Below are positions 44,421 to 58,140 of a DNA stretch of 64,000 bases, piece after piece. The DNA is from Dryomyza anilis. Taxonomy: Eukaryota; Arthropoda; Insecta; Diptera; Dryomyzidae. The notes under the pieces were generated by a model, which worked only from the letters and a program-made list of their open reading frames with translations, did no database searches and was not told where the DNA came from. The DNA is taken from positions 77,692,367 to 77,756,366 of the forward strand of contig OX638133.1 in assembly GCA_951804985.1 (NCBI GenBank). The letters are read 5' to 3'. Every line of letters begins with the position of its first letter. Positions within the stretch are counted from its first letter, which is position 1. The position numbers and the translations under genes are program-made.

Positions 44421-46111
44421 AACATCAAAAATTTTAAACAGTAGAAAAATATTTTTATTATAATACTAATTATCGAAGATTTATAATAAATAAATATCGA
44501 AAAATATGGTTTAATTAAATGTACAGTTAATAGAATAATTTAAACATATGTTATAATTAATAATAATAATTCATAATTCAAATTAAAGTTTAATAATAGT
44601 TAGTTCGGTTTTCCATATTATTAAAAAATGTACAATTCAACCGATTCAGTACATAACTTGTTAATAATTTTCTATACAACCTCACATTCTATCGCCACAG
44701 ACTTTTATTTTTAGACATCATATTAAAAGACACAGTATATACGACATAAACGTGAAGAAAAATAAATTGATAGTAGGTACTTGTGTATGTAGTCTGTCTA
44801 CATTCACGTGACTCCAGCACACAATAGAACTGTGTACAAAAGTTATTAAAATAAATTGAACAATTTAATTCTGGTGCCTTGCAAAATGATAAAGAATCAA
44901 GAATACAAATAAAAGTCGTATAATGTTTGCAAAACTTAACAAGTGTAAATAGTGTTATGGAAAACACATAATATATAAAAAAAATCTATTTTTGGTTGAG
45001 AAAATTATCGAATGATATAAATAATAAAAATATATATATAGTCAACTATATATAGGTCCGAATGACTGCACGTGTGGGGGCAACACATTTATGTTTGTCG
45101 AGTTTAAAAATAGGTACTTTTTAATAAAAGTAACATTTTATTGTTTAGATAAACTTTTAGTTGCACATTTTTTATATTTTTAATAAAATCCAATATTCAA
45201 AATTAAATAATTGTTGTGTTTTATTTAATTTAATATTATTTTGCATTTATCATAAAATTTTATAATTTCATATAACACAATATTTTCAATGCGAAACACA
45301 GTATTATCAGTAGAAAACCACAATAAAAGAAATAAAATTAAATTTAGCTGATAAGACTCAATTCACAAAATAAAAACAGAAACAACAGCTGTGAAGAATT
45401 AAGCGTAAAGTACAAATATTTATATAAATTGTAATTATTTACTTGCAATAAATATATTTAACACAAATGCATAGGGAAATCAAGTAAAAGCTAATAAAAT
45501 AAATGATAAAAGTGGCACTAATTCAAATGCATTGGTTTGTGTATCTGAGAAATGTGTACAGCAAATATTATGTGGTGCGTGTATTTGATAAATATTTATT
45601 TACAATTTCTATTTTATATTTTATCTTATCAATGCAAAAGAAACACACAGTATAAGACACGTATTTTCAACAACGTAAATAAAGTTGGTGCAATTGATGG
45701 AAAAAATTCCAATTACAAAATCAACAAAAATCGATATGAAATCAAATCATCGAATGTTACAGAACGGAAATGCGTACTTGGAACTGAAAAAGACAAAATA
45801 AACAAATCAACCTTGAATGCAGTTGGTATAAAGCAAAAAAAAAAAAAGAAAGAAAAATATCAAACTAAAGCAATGTTGAAGGTAGGAAAAATATTGCAAA
45901 AACAGCAAAAATCTAGAAATTATGAAAATAATGAAAAAAATAAATAAAAGTAGAAAATAAATTACATAAGTTGTTTACATCCGGCGACGACATAGAATAG
46001 GCAAAATGGTAAAAATGCTGTCGCACCATAAACTAAAAGATAAATGACATATGCAAAATGAAAAAATAAAAATTTAATTAAGCATTAATTATGTGAAATA
46101 TTGTTTTTAAA
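44421..46111. other. AT-rich gene-free stretch
   Basis: The 131-codon plus frame at 45552-45947 is Lys/Asn-rich as expected from composition, and has no recognisable domain. I do not call it a gene. Confidence 0.5.
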
Positions 46112-47362
46112 TACAAACAAAAAAATACAAAATATAAAACATAAAATATAAAATACAAAATACAAAATACAAAACACAAAATACAAAAAACAAAATACAA
46201 AATACAAAATACAAAATACAAAATACAAAATACAAAATACAAAATACAAAATACAAAATACAAAATACAAAATACAAAATACAAAATACAAAATACAAAA
46301 TACAAAATACAAAATACAAAATACAAAATACAAAATACAAAATACAAAATACAAAATACAAAATACAAAATACAAAATACAAAATACAAAATACAAAATA
46401 CAAAATACAAAATACAAAATACAAAATACAAAATACAAAATACAGAATACAAAATACAAAACACAAATTACAAAATACAAAATACAAAATACAAAATACA
46501 AAATACAAAATACAAAATACAAAATACAAAATACAAAATACAAAATACAAAATACAAACTACAAAATACAAAGAACAAAACACCAAGTACAAAATACAAA
46601 ATACAAAACACAAAATTCAAAATACAAAATACAAAATACAAAATACAAAATACAAAATTCAAAATACAAAATACAAAATACAAAATACAAAATACAAAAT
46701 ACAAAATACAAAATACAAAATACAAAATACAAAATACAAAATACAAAATACAAAATACAAAATACAAAATACAAAATACAAAATACAAAATACAAAATAC
46801 AAAATACAAAATACAAAATACAAAATACAAAATACAAAATACAAAATACAAAATACAAAATACAAAATACAAAATACAAAATACAAAATACAAAATACAA
46901 AATACAGAATACAAAATACAAAACACAAATTACAAAATACAAAATACAAACTACAAACTACAAAATACAAAATACAAAGAACAAAACACCAAGTACAAAA
47001 TACAAAATACAAAACACAAAATTCAAAATACAAAATACAAAATACAAAATACAAAATACAAAATTCAAAATACAAAATACAAAATACAAAATACAAAATA
47101 CAAAATACAAAATACAAAATACAAAATACAAAATACAAAATACAAAATACAAAATACAAAATACAAAATACAAAATACAAAATACAAAATACAAAATACA
47201 AAATACAAAATACAAAATACAAAATACAAAATACAAAATACAAAATACAAAATACAAAATACAAAATACAAAATACAAAATACAAAATACAGAATACAAA
47301 ATACAAAACACAAATTACAAAATATAAAACACAAATACAAAATATAAAACACAAATACAAAA
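46112..47362. repeat. (TACAAAA)n heptanucleotide array, about 1.25 kb
   Basis: Some 175 units of TACAAAA with few variants. Marker variants repeat in register: 'tacagaatac' at 46441, 46903 and 47288 (offsets 462 and 385, both multiples of 7), and 'tacaaagaacaaaacacca' at 46567 and 46973 (offset 406 = 58 x 7). The unit has no stop codon in any of the six frames, which creates long false open frames on the minus strand. Confidence 0.97.
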
Positions 47363-48429
47363 AATTAACACTTATAAGAAAATAGCGAAAAAGAGTTAAA
47401 ATAAAAAAATATAATGTCTCAAAGATGTTAAAAAAGAAACAACAAAAATAATTCCGATAAGATTAGAAGCAAAAAATGACTCTTTATAGTAGTAAAATAG
47501 CTAAAAAAAAAAACAGAACACACGCGGCAAAACTCAAGGTTCATGTGTGACACAAAAATTTTATAAAAACCTACTGCGAAGAAAGAAATCAACAAAAAAA
47601 ATAGCACAAAAACCTATAGAGCTATAATAACAAACACAAAAAGGTATAGCGAGGAATAGGTGAAAAACAAACTATTTAACTATTTTTTGCTTTCACAGAG
47701 TTTCATATTTTGTTTTTAAACTGAACCCAAAATATGCTAGTTTGTAAACAAATATAAAACCCAAAACAAAATGACGAAAAATAAAATGAAAACAAAAAAA
47801 AATATAAATTTAAAATATTAACTAGACATCAACAAAAGGCATTAATAAACGAGTTACAAGCCGAAATAGCATAACTCAAGTTGAGTATTTGAAATTATAA
47901 AATTTTAAATTTTAAGATATAAGTCTTATGTTTTTGGGAAAAATAATAAACCAAATGTACAAATTAAATATTTATATTAGGTTTTTTAGAAGCATTTTCT
48001 TTTAGTAAATTTAAAAAATTATAAATTCATCTACAACAATATAGTGACATTTGTGTAGACATTCAGTCCAATTGATAGACATGCCTTAGATAATAATTGA
48101 AAGCGATAACATGTACAGTATCTACTAACCGCATATATAAATTTATATATGTTAATCATACTTGTCGTTGAAACCGAAAATATAGAAACTTTTATTATGA
48201 TTCATAAATAATTTGTATGAAATAATGTTTTTGTTAGATTGTTTGTAGTGGCGGTAGGTAAGTCTCTTAGTTGTACAAACAAAAGGCGGCATCATGTTGC
48301 CAGGTGTTTGTTTAAAAAATAGAAAAAACATACAGCAATTATATGGAATTTGAGGAAAGTCTGTTGACTCCAATGAAAAATGAGACAGCATTAATTATAT
48401 TAATATTTGTATAATACATAAACAATAGT
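47363..48429. other. AT-rich gene-free stretch
   Basis: A-rich, with no exon recognised. Confidence 0.5.
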
Positions 48430-49560
48430 TTAATTTAGTTATCGTTTTGATTATGATGTATATTTCATAATATTAATGAATTGCAATAAAACCAAATATA
48501 AAATTAAAAGTCCTAATTCATAACTTCGATGAATTTTTTTCATTAAAACTAAAAGAAATACATGAATAGAGGATGAATAATTTAATAACTAAGTAAAAAT
48601 GCAACCAAATATAAAATGAGTAAAAATTATTCATAATGTTAATGAATTTATACATTAAATACATAATATAGCAGAAAATATCATCATGTGTATGAATTTA
48701 TATATTAAACTCAACAACATATACAATTAAGGGAAAGATTTAATAATTTGAAATTATTTATTTTATAAAAGTGAACCAAAAAAAAAAATATAAAGAGGAA
48801 CATATTTCATAATATTAATGAATAGAAATATAAAAAATAAAACAAATATAAAATTTCATCACTTAGATAAATTTGTTCATTGAAACTAAACCAAATAAAA
48901 AGTGTATTTATTGAATTTATGTATAAAAATGTTACCAAATTTTACAACATTTTATAATGTTTTTAAATTTAGACATCAATACTAAATGAAATACATAACA
49001 TAGTTAAAATTTCATCATGTGTATGAAATTATATATTAAACAGAACAACGCACAAAATTAAGAGAAACATTTCATGATTGGGAATTACTTATTTCATAAA
49101 ACTCAACAAAATACAAAATGAGGAACATATTTCATAATAATTACAAATATAAATACGAAAACTGAACCAAATATAAAATTAAAAATAAAATTTCATAACA
49201 TTTCATATGATTGATTCATAATATTTGTTCATCAAAACTAAACCAAATACAAGAATAGTGGAATAATTAATAAATAAAGAAAAATTGAGCCAAACAACAT
49301 CTCATAATGTCTATGAAGATATACATCAATACTAAATTAAATACATAATATAGAGGAAAATTTCATCAATTGTATGAATTCATTCATCAAACTGAATGAA
49401 ATACAAAATAAAGGAAACATTTCATAATTTGGAAGGATTTATTTATTTAAACTGTAGCAAATACAAAATGAAGAGGAACATTTCATAATTCTGATGAATT
49501 TTTTCATCAAAACTGAACCAAAGACATTTTACAAATTCAAACAAATATATAATAAACAGA
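48430..49560. repeat. Degenerate ~110-bp tandem array (TTCATAATATTAATGAAT)
   Basis: Blocks containing 'atttcataat.ttaatgaatt', 'aaactaaaccaaatacaaaat' and 'aaatttcatcatgtgtatgaa' recur about ten times with strong drift. It has no coding potential. Confidence 0.65.
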
Positions 49561-50624
49561 TATATTTCAATACATTGACAAATATTACCAATTCTTTGGC
49601 ATTATTATGAGCAAATATATTTATTCGATAGTTGATTTATTTAATGCTTAAGATATAATTCATCAATATCATGAATTTATTTATTTTCTATTTTTTTATT
49701 TGTATTTCCGTAGTTTCTTTTAAATTTATTCATTTATTTTTTTCTTTTCAATTTCGATTTGCGAAATCGTTGTTTATCTGTCATAATCATGTTATTAATT
49801 ATATATTTTTATTTTCCACTACTCTTTGTTCTGCACACGTCAATAATTTGAATAAACCATGTTGTTTTGGTTTATTTTTGCACGCTTTTGAATATTTAAT
49901 TAATGGTGTATTTAAATTGTTCGAACAAATGGTTTCATAGACATCATTTTAAACATAAACAATGATTTTTTTTTATTATCAAATTTATATATTAAATATT
50001 TTAGTTATACTTTATAATAGCAAAATAATTAATACCAAATTAATAGGTTTATCAAATAATTATTTTATGAAATAGGTGGGTTGTAAAAATAAAAATAATT
50101 CCAGACCTAAAATTCTATGAATTTGTCTACTTGGTTTTTGCAAATCACTCTTCAAGTTTTGAGATTAAAGTCAAATCCATAAATTCAATTAAGTGATTTA
50201 CAATTTTTTGAATTTACTAATAATCTATACATAATAATAATAAATGTGTCATATGTTTTTATTTAACGTGTCTGATTTAATTATATTATTTACTATAGAA
50301 TATTTATCAGTATTTGTAGAATTAATAAAATTATTGTACTGCAAGTGATTATTGATCGCTATAATTCTCAAGTGCTTCATGACAAACGATTGGTGTTGAA
50401 TAAGCACAATGCTCTCAATTCTTATGACGATTCTCAATGTCGTTACAATAATTTTATTTTTGTTTTTAGCACAAATATACTTGATAAGACCTCTTTTTTT
50501 TAAATACAATCTACCATTAATTACAGATTACAATAGAATTGTATATAGCAGTATTTTTTTAATTTTATTTCAATAAAAATTGTGTTATAAATGATGAAAA
50601 AATTAAATGTAAATGGGGATACTA
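49561..50624. other. AT-rich gene-free stretch
   Basis: The 89-codon plus frame at 49671 is Phe-rich low complexity. No gene is recognised. Confidence 0.45.
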
Positions 50625-51180
50625 CACCCAGGCAAAATTTATGGCAGGTTCAAAGCAGTTTAGCAACATTTTTTCGACATATTCAAACAGTGTCTGTTTT
50701 CTGCACGTACCCAAAATATGCCGCTAAGGTGCCTTTGGAATTCCATGCATTAATTTAAACTGCCATACGCGACCTACAAACATCCATTTGTCTTCCGACA
50801 CGAAATTTATGGCATTTTTTAGGAATATTTCAGGCATATTTCCGGCAAACACACAGATAAATGAAATATTTTGGGATATATATAGAAGGTTGTCAAATTG
50901 TGTGGAATTTTATTGACAAATTCACGGCATATTTTGGAAACGGACAGAAAATAGGCAGATATTGATGGAAACACCGCCTTTGTCTACTTGATTTGTCGGA
51001 AATTGTTTCTGAACTGCCCTAAAACTGCCTTAAATTTTATGTTTGCCAAAAATATACGCAAAATATTCATGAAAAATGTCAGATTTTTTTTGTCTCGGAA
51101 GCTTATAACATTTTTTGGAAATTTGAAGGCTGAGTCCTGATATATTTTGGAATTGGGCAGAAAATCGGCAGATATCAATA
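50625..51180. repeat. Dispersed repeat family L, copy 2
   Basis: It shares 'ggcaaacacaca.ataaatgaaatattttggga', 'gaaggttgtcaaatt' and 'tgtttctgaactgccct' with 32440-33400, in the same orientation. It begins after 'ctacacccaggcaaaattta'. Confidence 0.55.
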
Positions 51181-52679
51181 TAAACCATAATAAAAATCCA
51201 TTACAACATTCTATGTTCGTTTTTGAACGAAACAAAATTTGAACGAAAAAAAAACACAATAATTGTAACGGACAAAAAGACAAAGACAAAGAAAAATAAG
51301 AGGTAATAATTGTCTGTACAAAATAAAAGTCAGTTTAAACTGGTTACAATTGGTTTACACTAGGTTAAAAACAAAGTACAGATGAGTCAAAAAAAAGAGT
51401 ACAAATTGCATGAGCAATAATGTGTTGTGAGTTGTAGAAAAATATAATAAAATAAAAGAGAGAAAATAGACAGAGCGAAATTAAGTTGCAATAAATATTA
51501 TATTTTTGAACAGTGATAACCCATAATGCACATACAACAAATATAACAAAAAGATAGAATAGAAGTAAAGAATAACTGATGAGTGTGTTAATTACGTTTA
51601 TTGATAATAATTATGAAATATTTTTGATGTTATTGTGTAGGACCAATTAAGTGTGTTAATTGAGTAAAAATGAAAGAAATCGATATAACAAGTAATAATA
51701 ATTAATTTATTACTTACTGTAATTTTTTTAAAACCTTTTGCATACTTTTGAAATGTGAACAGTTGAATAAAAGATAATAAATCAAATTGTTTGTCAAATA
51801 GTACCGCGACACCAAAACAAAAATACACCTCTTGAGCCACAAACTAACGCGAATCAACTAAATTCATTGTTGAACATTACGAAAAAAATAATAATAAAAC
51901 TCAAATTTATTTGAGTAAAAGCTAATCGAAATAATGGCAATAAAAGATATATAAATAAAAATGTGTAAATTCTATTTAACATATTAGCGAATAGATATTA
52001 AGAATAATGTAAAACTAATAATACAAATTGTATTGAATACATTGGAAAGTAGGTAGTTGGGTAAATACTGCGTGAAACTAAAAATGCAAACATTTGGTTT
52101 TCATTTAATAATGTCAAAGATCTATTTTCCTATGCAACAAGTTGTATAGAATTGAGGAGTCTGTCTATAGAGTCTGTTAGACAAATAGGCATGGGCATGA
52201 TAGACAGACGACAGTCGTCTATGTAGTTGAATCGACAGCACTTCAGGCCAATGAACGCAAGAATGCACCTACATATTGTGCTATATATATTGCTGCTGGC
52301 AGCAGTAAATTTAAATTACAACAAATAAAAATTAAATTCATGTAAACATTTCAAATATAAACAGAAAATGCAAATATAGATATTGCATTTATAAGATGAT
52401 GTTCAAAACAATGGAAATATTTGGCAAATGTTTCTACAATAATTAAAATTAAATTTTAAAAAAATAAGAGTAACTTAATTTAATTTACTAATTAATTAAA
52501 TTTGATTTTCATTTAGAAGATTTTGTTTTACTGTGAATAATCTCTTTAAAGAAATAATATAATTTATAAAATTTAAACTTAATATATAAACATAATATAT
52601 AATTGGCTGATATATCATTTGTGAAGATGGTTGTATTGAGACTTGAACAGTGTTGTAATGAGCTCTGATTTACAAAATA
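51181..52679. other. AT-rich gene-free stretch
   Basis: No exon or named repeat was recognised. 52190-52310 is a little GC-richer. Confidence 0.45.
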
Positions 52680-53655
52680 AGGACTGCGTCGAATAAAATT
52701 GTCCGCTACAAAAATTTTTTGTTGTCTTCATCTCCCTTTTTACTAAAGCCCAGTATCTCTCAATCGGCCTGAGTTCTGGACAGTTTGGTGGATTGGCTTC
52801 TCTAGGCACCAAAATCACTGCATTTGTAGTGACAGGCCAAAAAAATGTGGACACTTCATGTTGGCGTAAAAATGGAAGCAATCCCTTTTGCAAGCATTCC
52901 TTCACATATATTTCGCTATTAATTGTACCCGATGTCAAAAATGAGCTGCTCCTTTTTCCACAACTGCAAATTGCATGCCAAACAAGGAATTTCTTTGGGA
53001 ATTTTGTCAATTTTTTTTTATTTGAATTTTTCAGCGACATTTCCTCGAGAATCGGCTGTATAAAATTCCTGCCCAGGTAGCTGAAAAAAGTCCGCTAAAA
53101 CATAAGTTTCGTCGTCCATTATGCAGAAATCGAATTTTTAAAAAAAAATCCTGGTCCAGCTTTTTAGCTCGTTGTTTTGCGGTTTCATTCTTGACGGCAT
53201 TTCTATACGGAACTTTTTGGACCTTGTACGTCTTCAGCCCAGCTTCTTTCTTAGTCCTGCGCACGAAAGATTCTGAGCAATCCGCCTTTCTCGCCAATTT
53301 CCTTCCGGATATGCTTGGATCTTTCTTTAAAATATTCACAACCTTCGACTTTTCACGATCATGTGGGCCTTTTTTTTACCAGACCCTTTCTTCCGATCAA
53401 TACTCAGGTCTTCCTTAAAGCGGTTGATAACGCGAGAAATGGTCTTAGGGTTAGCCCCTACCTCCTTGGCAATTTTTTTAAAAATACCAACTAGGTTGTT
53501 TTTGAAAAATTTTAATTATATTTTCTCGCACTTCCACTTCGTTTGCCATTTTCGCGTTAAATAAATTTTGTATTGAATATAATTGACACAAATTATTTTC
53601 TGCCATTTAATTCAGAGCTACTATGATCAAATTTTTTTAATTTGAATCTTGCAAT
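52680..53655 (-). mobile_element. Tc1/mariner-type transposon, second copy, right end lost and internally deleted
   Basis: The left inverted repeat (AGGACTGCGTCG...) follows a TA at 52678-52679, and the sequence then matches 18004-19250. About 210 bases are missing just inside the left end, and about 45 bases are missing in the catalytic region. That second deletion removes the Asp-containing PDLASCHY segment. Similarity stops after 'gaatcttgcaat' near 53655, short of the right inverted repeat. The transposase remnants (53339-53031 and 53040-52615, minus strand) are out of frame. This copy is dead and can no longer be mobilised with two ends. Confidence 0.9.
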
Positions 53656-53719
53656 CACGGTGTATGGTGTATGTTCTAATGGAAACATAATAATTACTAC
53701 ATCCAAATAAAATAAATAT

Positions 53720-54440
53720 TTGAACCGAAACATAAATATGTTCAAAATAAAACATGATTTGGAACGACCTATATATAAATATGTTTCCAGAGAAACATAT
53801 CAGGCTCGTCATTACAGCACATAACGAAGGCAAGGAATTCGCGGAGACTGTTGTAAAAAAGCATGCCGAATTCTGTTTAAAATAGAAGCACTGATTTTTT
53901 GTTGTGATTTTTTTGATGAAAATCCGTGTCGGCTTTCACAATATTTTTAGAAAAACATTCAGGAACAATTAAATTATGTACAGCACTATAAAATTATATA
54001 CTATTATATTATTTGTTACCATTTTTACTTTTTGTAACACAATTTGTTTATTTTTTAAATTTGCAAATGATAAAATTATTACCGATGCGAATACGTTTTT
54101 TCAACGTACGCAGTAAATGGCGGTCACCGAGTGCCAACTAAGTATACAAGAAGAATGTTACAAGAATACTTTTCAAACATCAGTATGTTTAAAAGGACCA
54201 ATACATACTTCAAACCACAACAAAAGAGACATAGGTAGAAAATGCTGCGCAACGTTGCCAACTTTGTCTGTTGATAAGTAAAGAATGAAGATGAGTCTTG
54301 CGAACATACGTTATAATTAGATTTGATTAGCATTTTCTGTTTGTTTTGAAACATAGTTATAACCAAGTAAGCTGCCAAGAAATAGTATATTCAAATGCAA
54401 GTAAAATTTTATGTTTGTATTGTAACATATTTATGTTAAA
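53720..54440. repeat. Sequence with AAACATAAATATGTTT palindromes, related to 0.94-1.03 kb
   Basis: Palindromes occur at about 53727-53743 and 53775-53800 ('atatgtttccagagaaacatat'), with 'aacatatttatgtt' near 54424. It directly follows the truncated transposon end. Confidence 0.4.
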
Positions 54441-55269
54441 TTTGACAAATTTTTTTTATTTTGTAAATTTGCCAATTTTGATATACTTTGCCTAAAAACG
54501 CGTTTTTTACACTCTGGCAAAACTTTTTTTAAATATTATTTTCAAATTTCTGGTTGTATTAAAAAATATATGATTACAATTTAATTAAACTTCATTCCTA
54601 ATACATGTATGGTAAATTCGTATTATTTGTTTATTACATTCAAACAAATCTTTTCTTTCCGTGTACAAGAAACATTCCTGTAATATATTTTGTGCAAATT
54701 TGTCTAAATTTAAAGACTAAACAAAATTATTGGGGTTTCATTTGATCGCTATCCTATAGCCGAAATTCGGCATAATCGATATTCAATAAATAATCATCGG
54801 TATGTTTGCTGCCATTGTTTTATTTAAATTAGTTCAGATTAGTTGAATTGAGATAGATGAAAATGTGCTAAATTGAAAAAAAATCGACTAAATTGATGAC
54901 AAAACTAAATTGCATAGCATTTCATTCGATATACATTAGGTAACCGGTAATAGTTAAAGTCCATAATCAATCGGTTATCATACGTCTGTTTGCTTTTATC
55001 CAATTTAGTTCAATTTAGTCAGCTCGAAAATTTGCTAAATTGAACCGACAAAATTTAGTTAAGTCAGCAATTTAGTCGAATTCGCTCACACCCTGAATAC
55101 TGCATTACCAACAAATTTAGTATAGTCTTCAAACATGGATAAACTACTCGCACCCTAAATTTATAATTTTTGGTTTCTCTCGCACACACAAAAATATATT
55201 CTACTATTTGACTATATTCTAAATATATTCTACTGTCTTTTTAGATTTTTAAAGATTCACTCATAACTA
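54441..55269. other. Gene-free stretch
   Basis: 54820-55090 contains iterated 'aaatttagt(c)gaattg' type strings. No exon is seen. Confidence 0.4.
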
Positions 55270-55750
55270 ATCATCATAATTTCTATACCCTATTTTCGTA
55301 CAAAGATAGCCACATATTTATTATACATAAATATTTTTCATAGTATTTATAGGAGAAAATTGGGACACGTTTTATGTTATGATATTTAATACAACAGGAC
55401 AACAGATTTTTTGTTTGTTAATTTAAAAAACGTGTCATAATAAATGAATCTAAGTAATGTTATGGATATGAAATACACACAAATGTAAAAAAAAAATTAT
55501 TTTTTCTCAAGAAATATTTTTTTTTCACTTATTAATATCTTATTTTCGTACAAGAATCACCACATCGAATTTCATTAGTTATAATAAATATTTTTCTTAG
55601 TATTTATAAGAGAAAATTGGGACACGTTTTAAGTATTAGGCTTGTTATGATATTTAATACAATAGGACAACAGAACGTAATTTTTGTTTGTTAATTTATA
55701 AAACCTGTCATAATAAATTAATCTAAGAGATAAGATATGGATTCGAAATA
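55270..55750. repeat. ~260-bp direct duplication
   Basis: 55280-55475 and 55538-55750 share 'ttttcgtacaa', 'agtatttata.gagaaaattg', 'gggacacgtttta', 'gatatttaataca.aggacaa' and 'tgtcataataaat.aatct' in the same order. Confidence 0.75.
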
Positions 55751-55829
55751 ATACTTATTAACTAAATATTTGATTACCTTGATAAACACATATGGACAGA
55801 AAGGAACAAAATTGCACATTTGGTTATTT

Positions 55830-55915
55830 ATAAATGTATTTATAAGGTAATAAGGTCCTGAGGTATTAAGGAACTAAGTCACTAAAGAACTAAGATACTA
55901 AGAAACGTAACGAAC
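55830..55915. repeat. Short AAGGTACT-like array
   Basis: 'aataaggtcctgaggtattaaggaactaag' and following units are variants of the octamer array at 42.8-43.1 kb. Confidence 0.55.
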
Positions 55916-55989
55916 TCACATCTCAATATCAGAAAGTTGAGGTACACAAGTAATCTAAATTCTGAGATTTATTGATTTAGCTATTCCTG

Positions 55990-56138
55990 TTTTCCTTTAA
56001 TTTTGATTTCAACTGATAGACGGATATCGTTAAAACTAATTACAGCTCAAAGGTGCCTCAGCCACGTCTCTATTGTGTGCTAAAAAATACAACTGAACTG
56101 AATATACCCTTTCACAATTAATGTAATGTATAAAAAAT
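55990..56138 (-). repeat. Dispersed fly repeat, copy C (terminal fragment)
   Basis: 'tttcaactgatagacggatatcgtt' and 'ctgaatataccctttcac...gtataaaaaat' match the end of copy B at 57.98-58.14 kb. Most of the middle is gone. Confidence 0.55.
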
Positions 56139-57446
56139 ACCACATCATAATGCATAATCATTTCAAAGTGCTTTTTTTCAAAGAGTTTCCCACACTTGCA
56201 GCCTACAAACGATATTGTTTACAAAACAGCATGGACAACAAATTCCAGACCACCAATTGGAGCTAGCTAAAGAAAACCAACACCTACATAAAATAACAAG
56301 AAATAATAAAAATAAAAATATGTGCCGACAATTTTTACTACGCCATTCATTACTAAGTAGTAGAAACTGTTGAGTTGAAAAGTAAACAAATTACTAAACA
56401 ATAAAAAAAATTATTGAAAAAAAAATTTAAATCAACAAGAAAAGAATTTGTATACACAACACCAACAACTGTCAATGAGAAAAGCACAAAAGTGATTCTG
56501 GAAAAAAACCAAGCCTAAACTGATCTCAGCATTTATTCTACGACGTATTTCAAATAAGAACAAACAGTAGAAAACAAAAATCCAAAAACAACTTGAAAAT
56601 CTGTTAAGGAAGAGGCAAATAGTAGTTCAGCTTCCTGTGGGAACACAATGGTCAGCAGTTTGAAGTAATGATGCAAAAACAAATTAAAATTTATTATGAT
56701 GCCGTGAGTAACTCAATATCATTAACTATTTTATGGTAGATTTTTGCAGATTACGTCATTTGATGATGCTCTTTTATTTTGGGTTTTATACTTGGGCAGC
56801 CTCTTTTTTTTTTTTTTGTTTCGTAAAGTTCTTTTGTGACAGCGGCCATTCATAAAAACACCTGGTGTTGTTTTGCAGATCGTGTTTTGTGCGCTAATAA
56901 AAAAAAAAGATTTGCAAAAAGGGTACAAGAAGAAATATATTTTTTTTATAAATGCTACAACGCAAAAGCAGCATAAAATTCAAGGATATCTTTCTTGGTA
57001 GCCATAAAACAGAAGCTGAAATGTTTCTTTTTTTAAATGAGCCGGCTTTTAAATGTTTTATTTTTATTTTTATGAGGCGGCGATAATTCAATGTCATGGT
57101 TACTTTTTTCGCAAGAGGTTCCTTTTATTTTATTTTTTGTTAAGAACAACGTGTTGCTGCATTAAATCTGGGTAACCTTGAAAAGCTTTGAGCGCTAGAG
57201 AGTGACAAACAGTGTTGCCAGCTTACCCGAGAAATAATCAGAGTCGGCTATTCTCACCATGAGCTAACCATGATCATGTCTACCCTAATAAGGCAAAATC
57301 CTACTACTAGGATAAGACAACCTGATTCATTCTTTAAATATAACCTGTTGATACTGAACCTCGAGTGGAAGTCGTATTATTCTAATCTAAACGGGATGAA
57401 TTAAAACCAGTTGGGAAGTTTAGATCACATGGGAAATTTTAAAGTG
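56139..57446. other. AT-rich gene-free stretch
   Basis: Minus-strand frames near 56731-57097 are Lys/Phe-rich and without domains. 57180-57300 contains a 'ccatgatcatgtctaccc' motif shared with 43.10 kb (reverse complement). Confidence 0.45.
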
Positions 57447-58140
57447 GGGATATTGTGATAGTTGGTGTGATGAAGTTAGTAAGAATTATGAACTAAGAAT
57501 TATCGGTCTAAGCCGACTATAAATACCCTACACATATGTGATAATGTGTGCGGTTACCATTCAAAATAGTACATAGGTCACCAGGTTATATGAATCTTGA
57601 AAAAACTACAAACTTGCGATCGCTGAAGAATTTCCATTCATTTGATACCCATATGAGTAAATGGATAGGTGTACCGAATTTAGATTTTTTTTTTTTTTTG
57701 GAATCACAAGTGGGTTCGCGGGAAAGCATCATTTTCATGTATTTGAGCATGAAGTCAATGTATATTTGAATAAAAAAACTTCACTTATGCCCGTATAAAG
57801 TAAAATTGATCCGCAGATATAAATTTTATATGATGAATTTAAATATAAGTGGTCGGATCACAGGTCACAATGGACCGATCACGCCATTTTTTTCGCACAT
57901 ACAGCGTAGGGGTATAAGTAATCCAAGTTTAAGTTTCATTGATCTAACTCTTCAATTTTTTTTAAGTAGTAGGAATTTCAACAGACAAACAGACAGACTG
58001 ACATCGTTAAATCGACTCAGGAGGTCATGATGATCAAGAATACATACTTTTCCATACCGGATATGCTTCCTTCTGAGTATTACAAACGGCGTACCAAATT
58101 GAATATACCCTTTCACTTCTTAGTGTATGGTATAAAAAAT
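57447..58140 (-). repeat. Dispersed fly repeat, copy B
   Basis: It is the reverse-complement homologue of 6373-7002 over its whole length, with the same order of landmarks. Frames at 57548, 57806 and 58027 are products of the repeat. Confidence 0.75.

Noticed and set aside
45552..45947. 131-codon plus-strand frame
   Set aside because: It is Lys/Asn-rich and ends in an A-rich tract; it has no domain and no splice or promoter context.
46078..47360. Long overlapping minus-strand open frames of FVFCILY repeats
   Set aside because: They are produced by the stop-free heptamer TACAAAA in every frame; there is no non-repetitive coding sequence.
46112..47362. CRISPR-like array
   Set aside because: There are no unique spacers between repeats, the unit is only seven bases, and the genome is eukaryotic.
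52615..53339. Intact transposase genes in the second Tc1-like copy
   Set aside because: The frames are interrupted, and the segment with the second catalytic Asp is deleted relative to copy 1.
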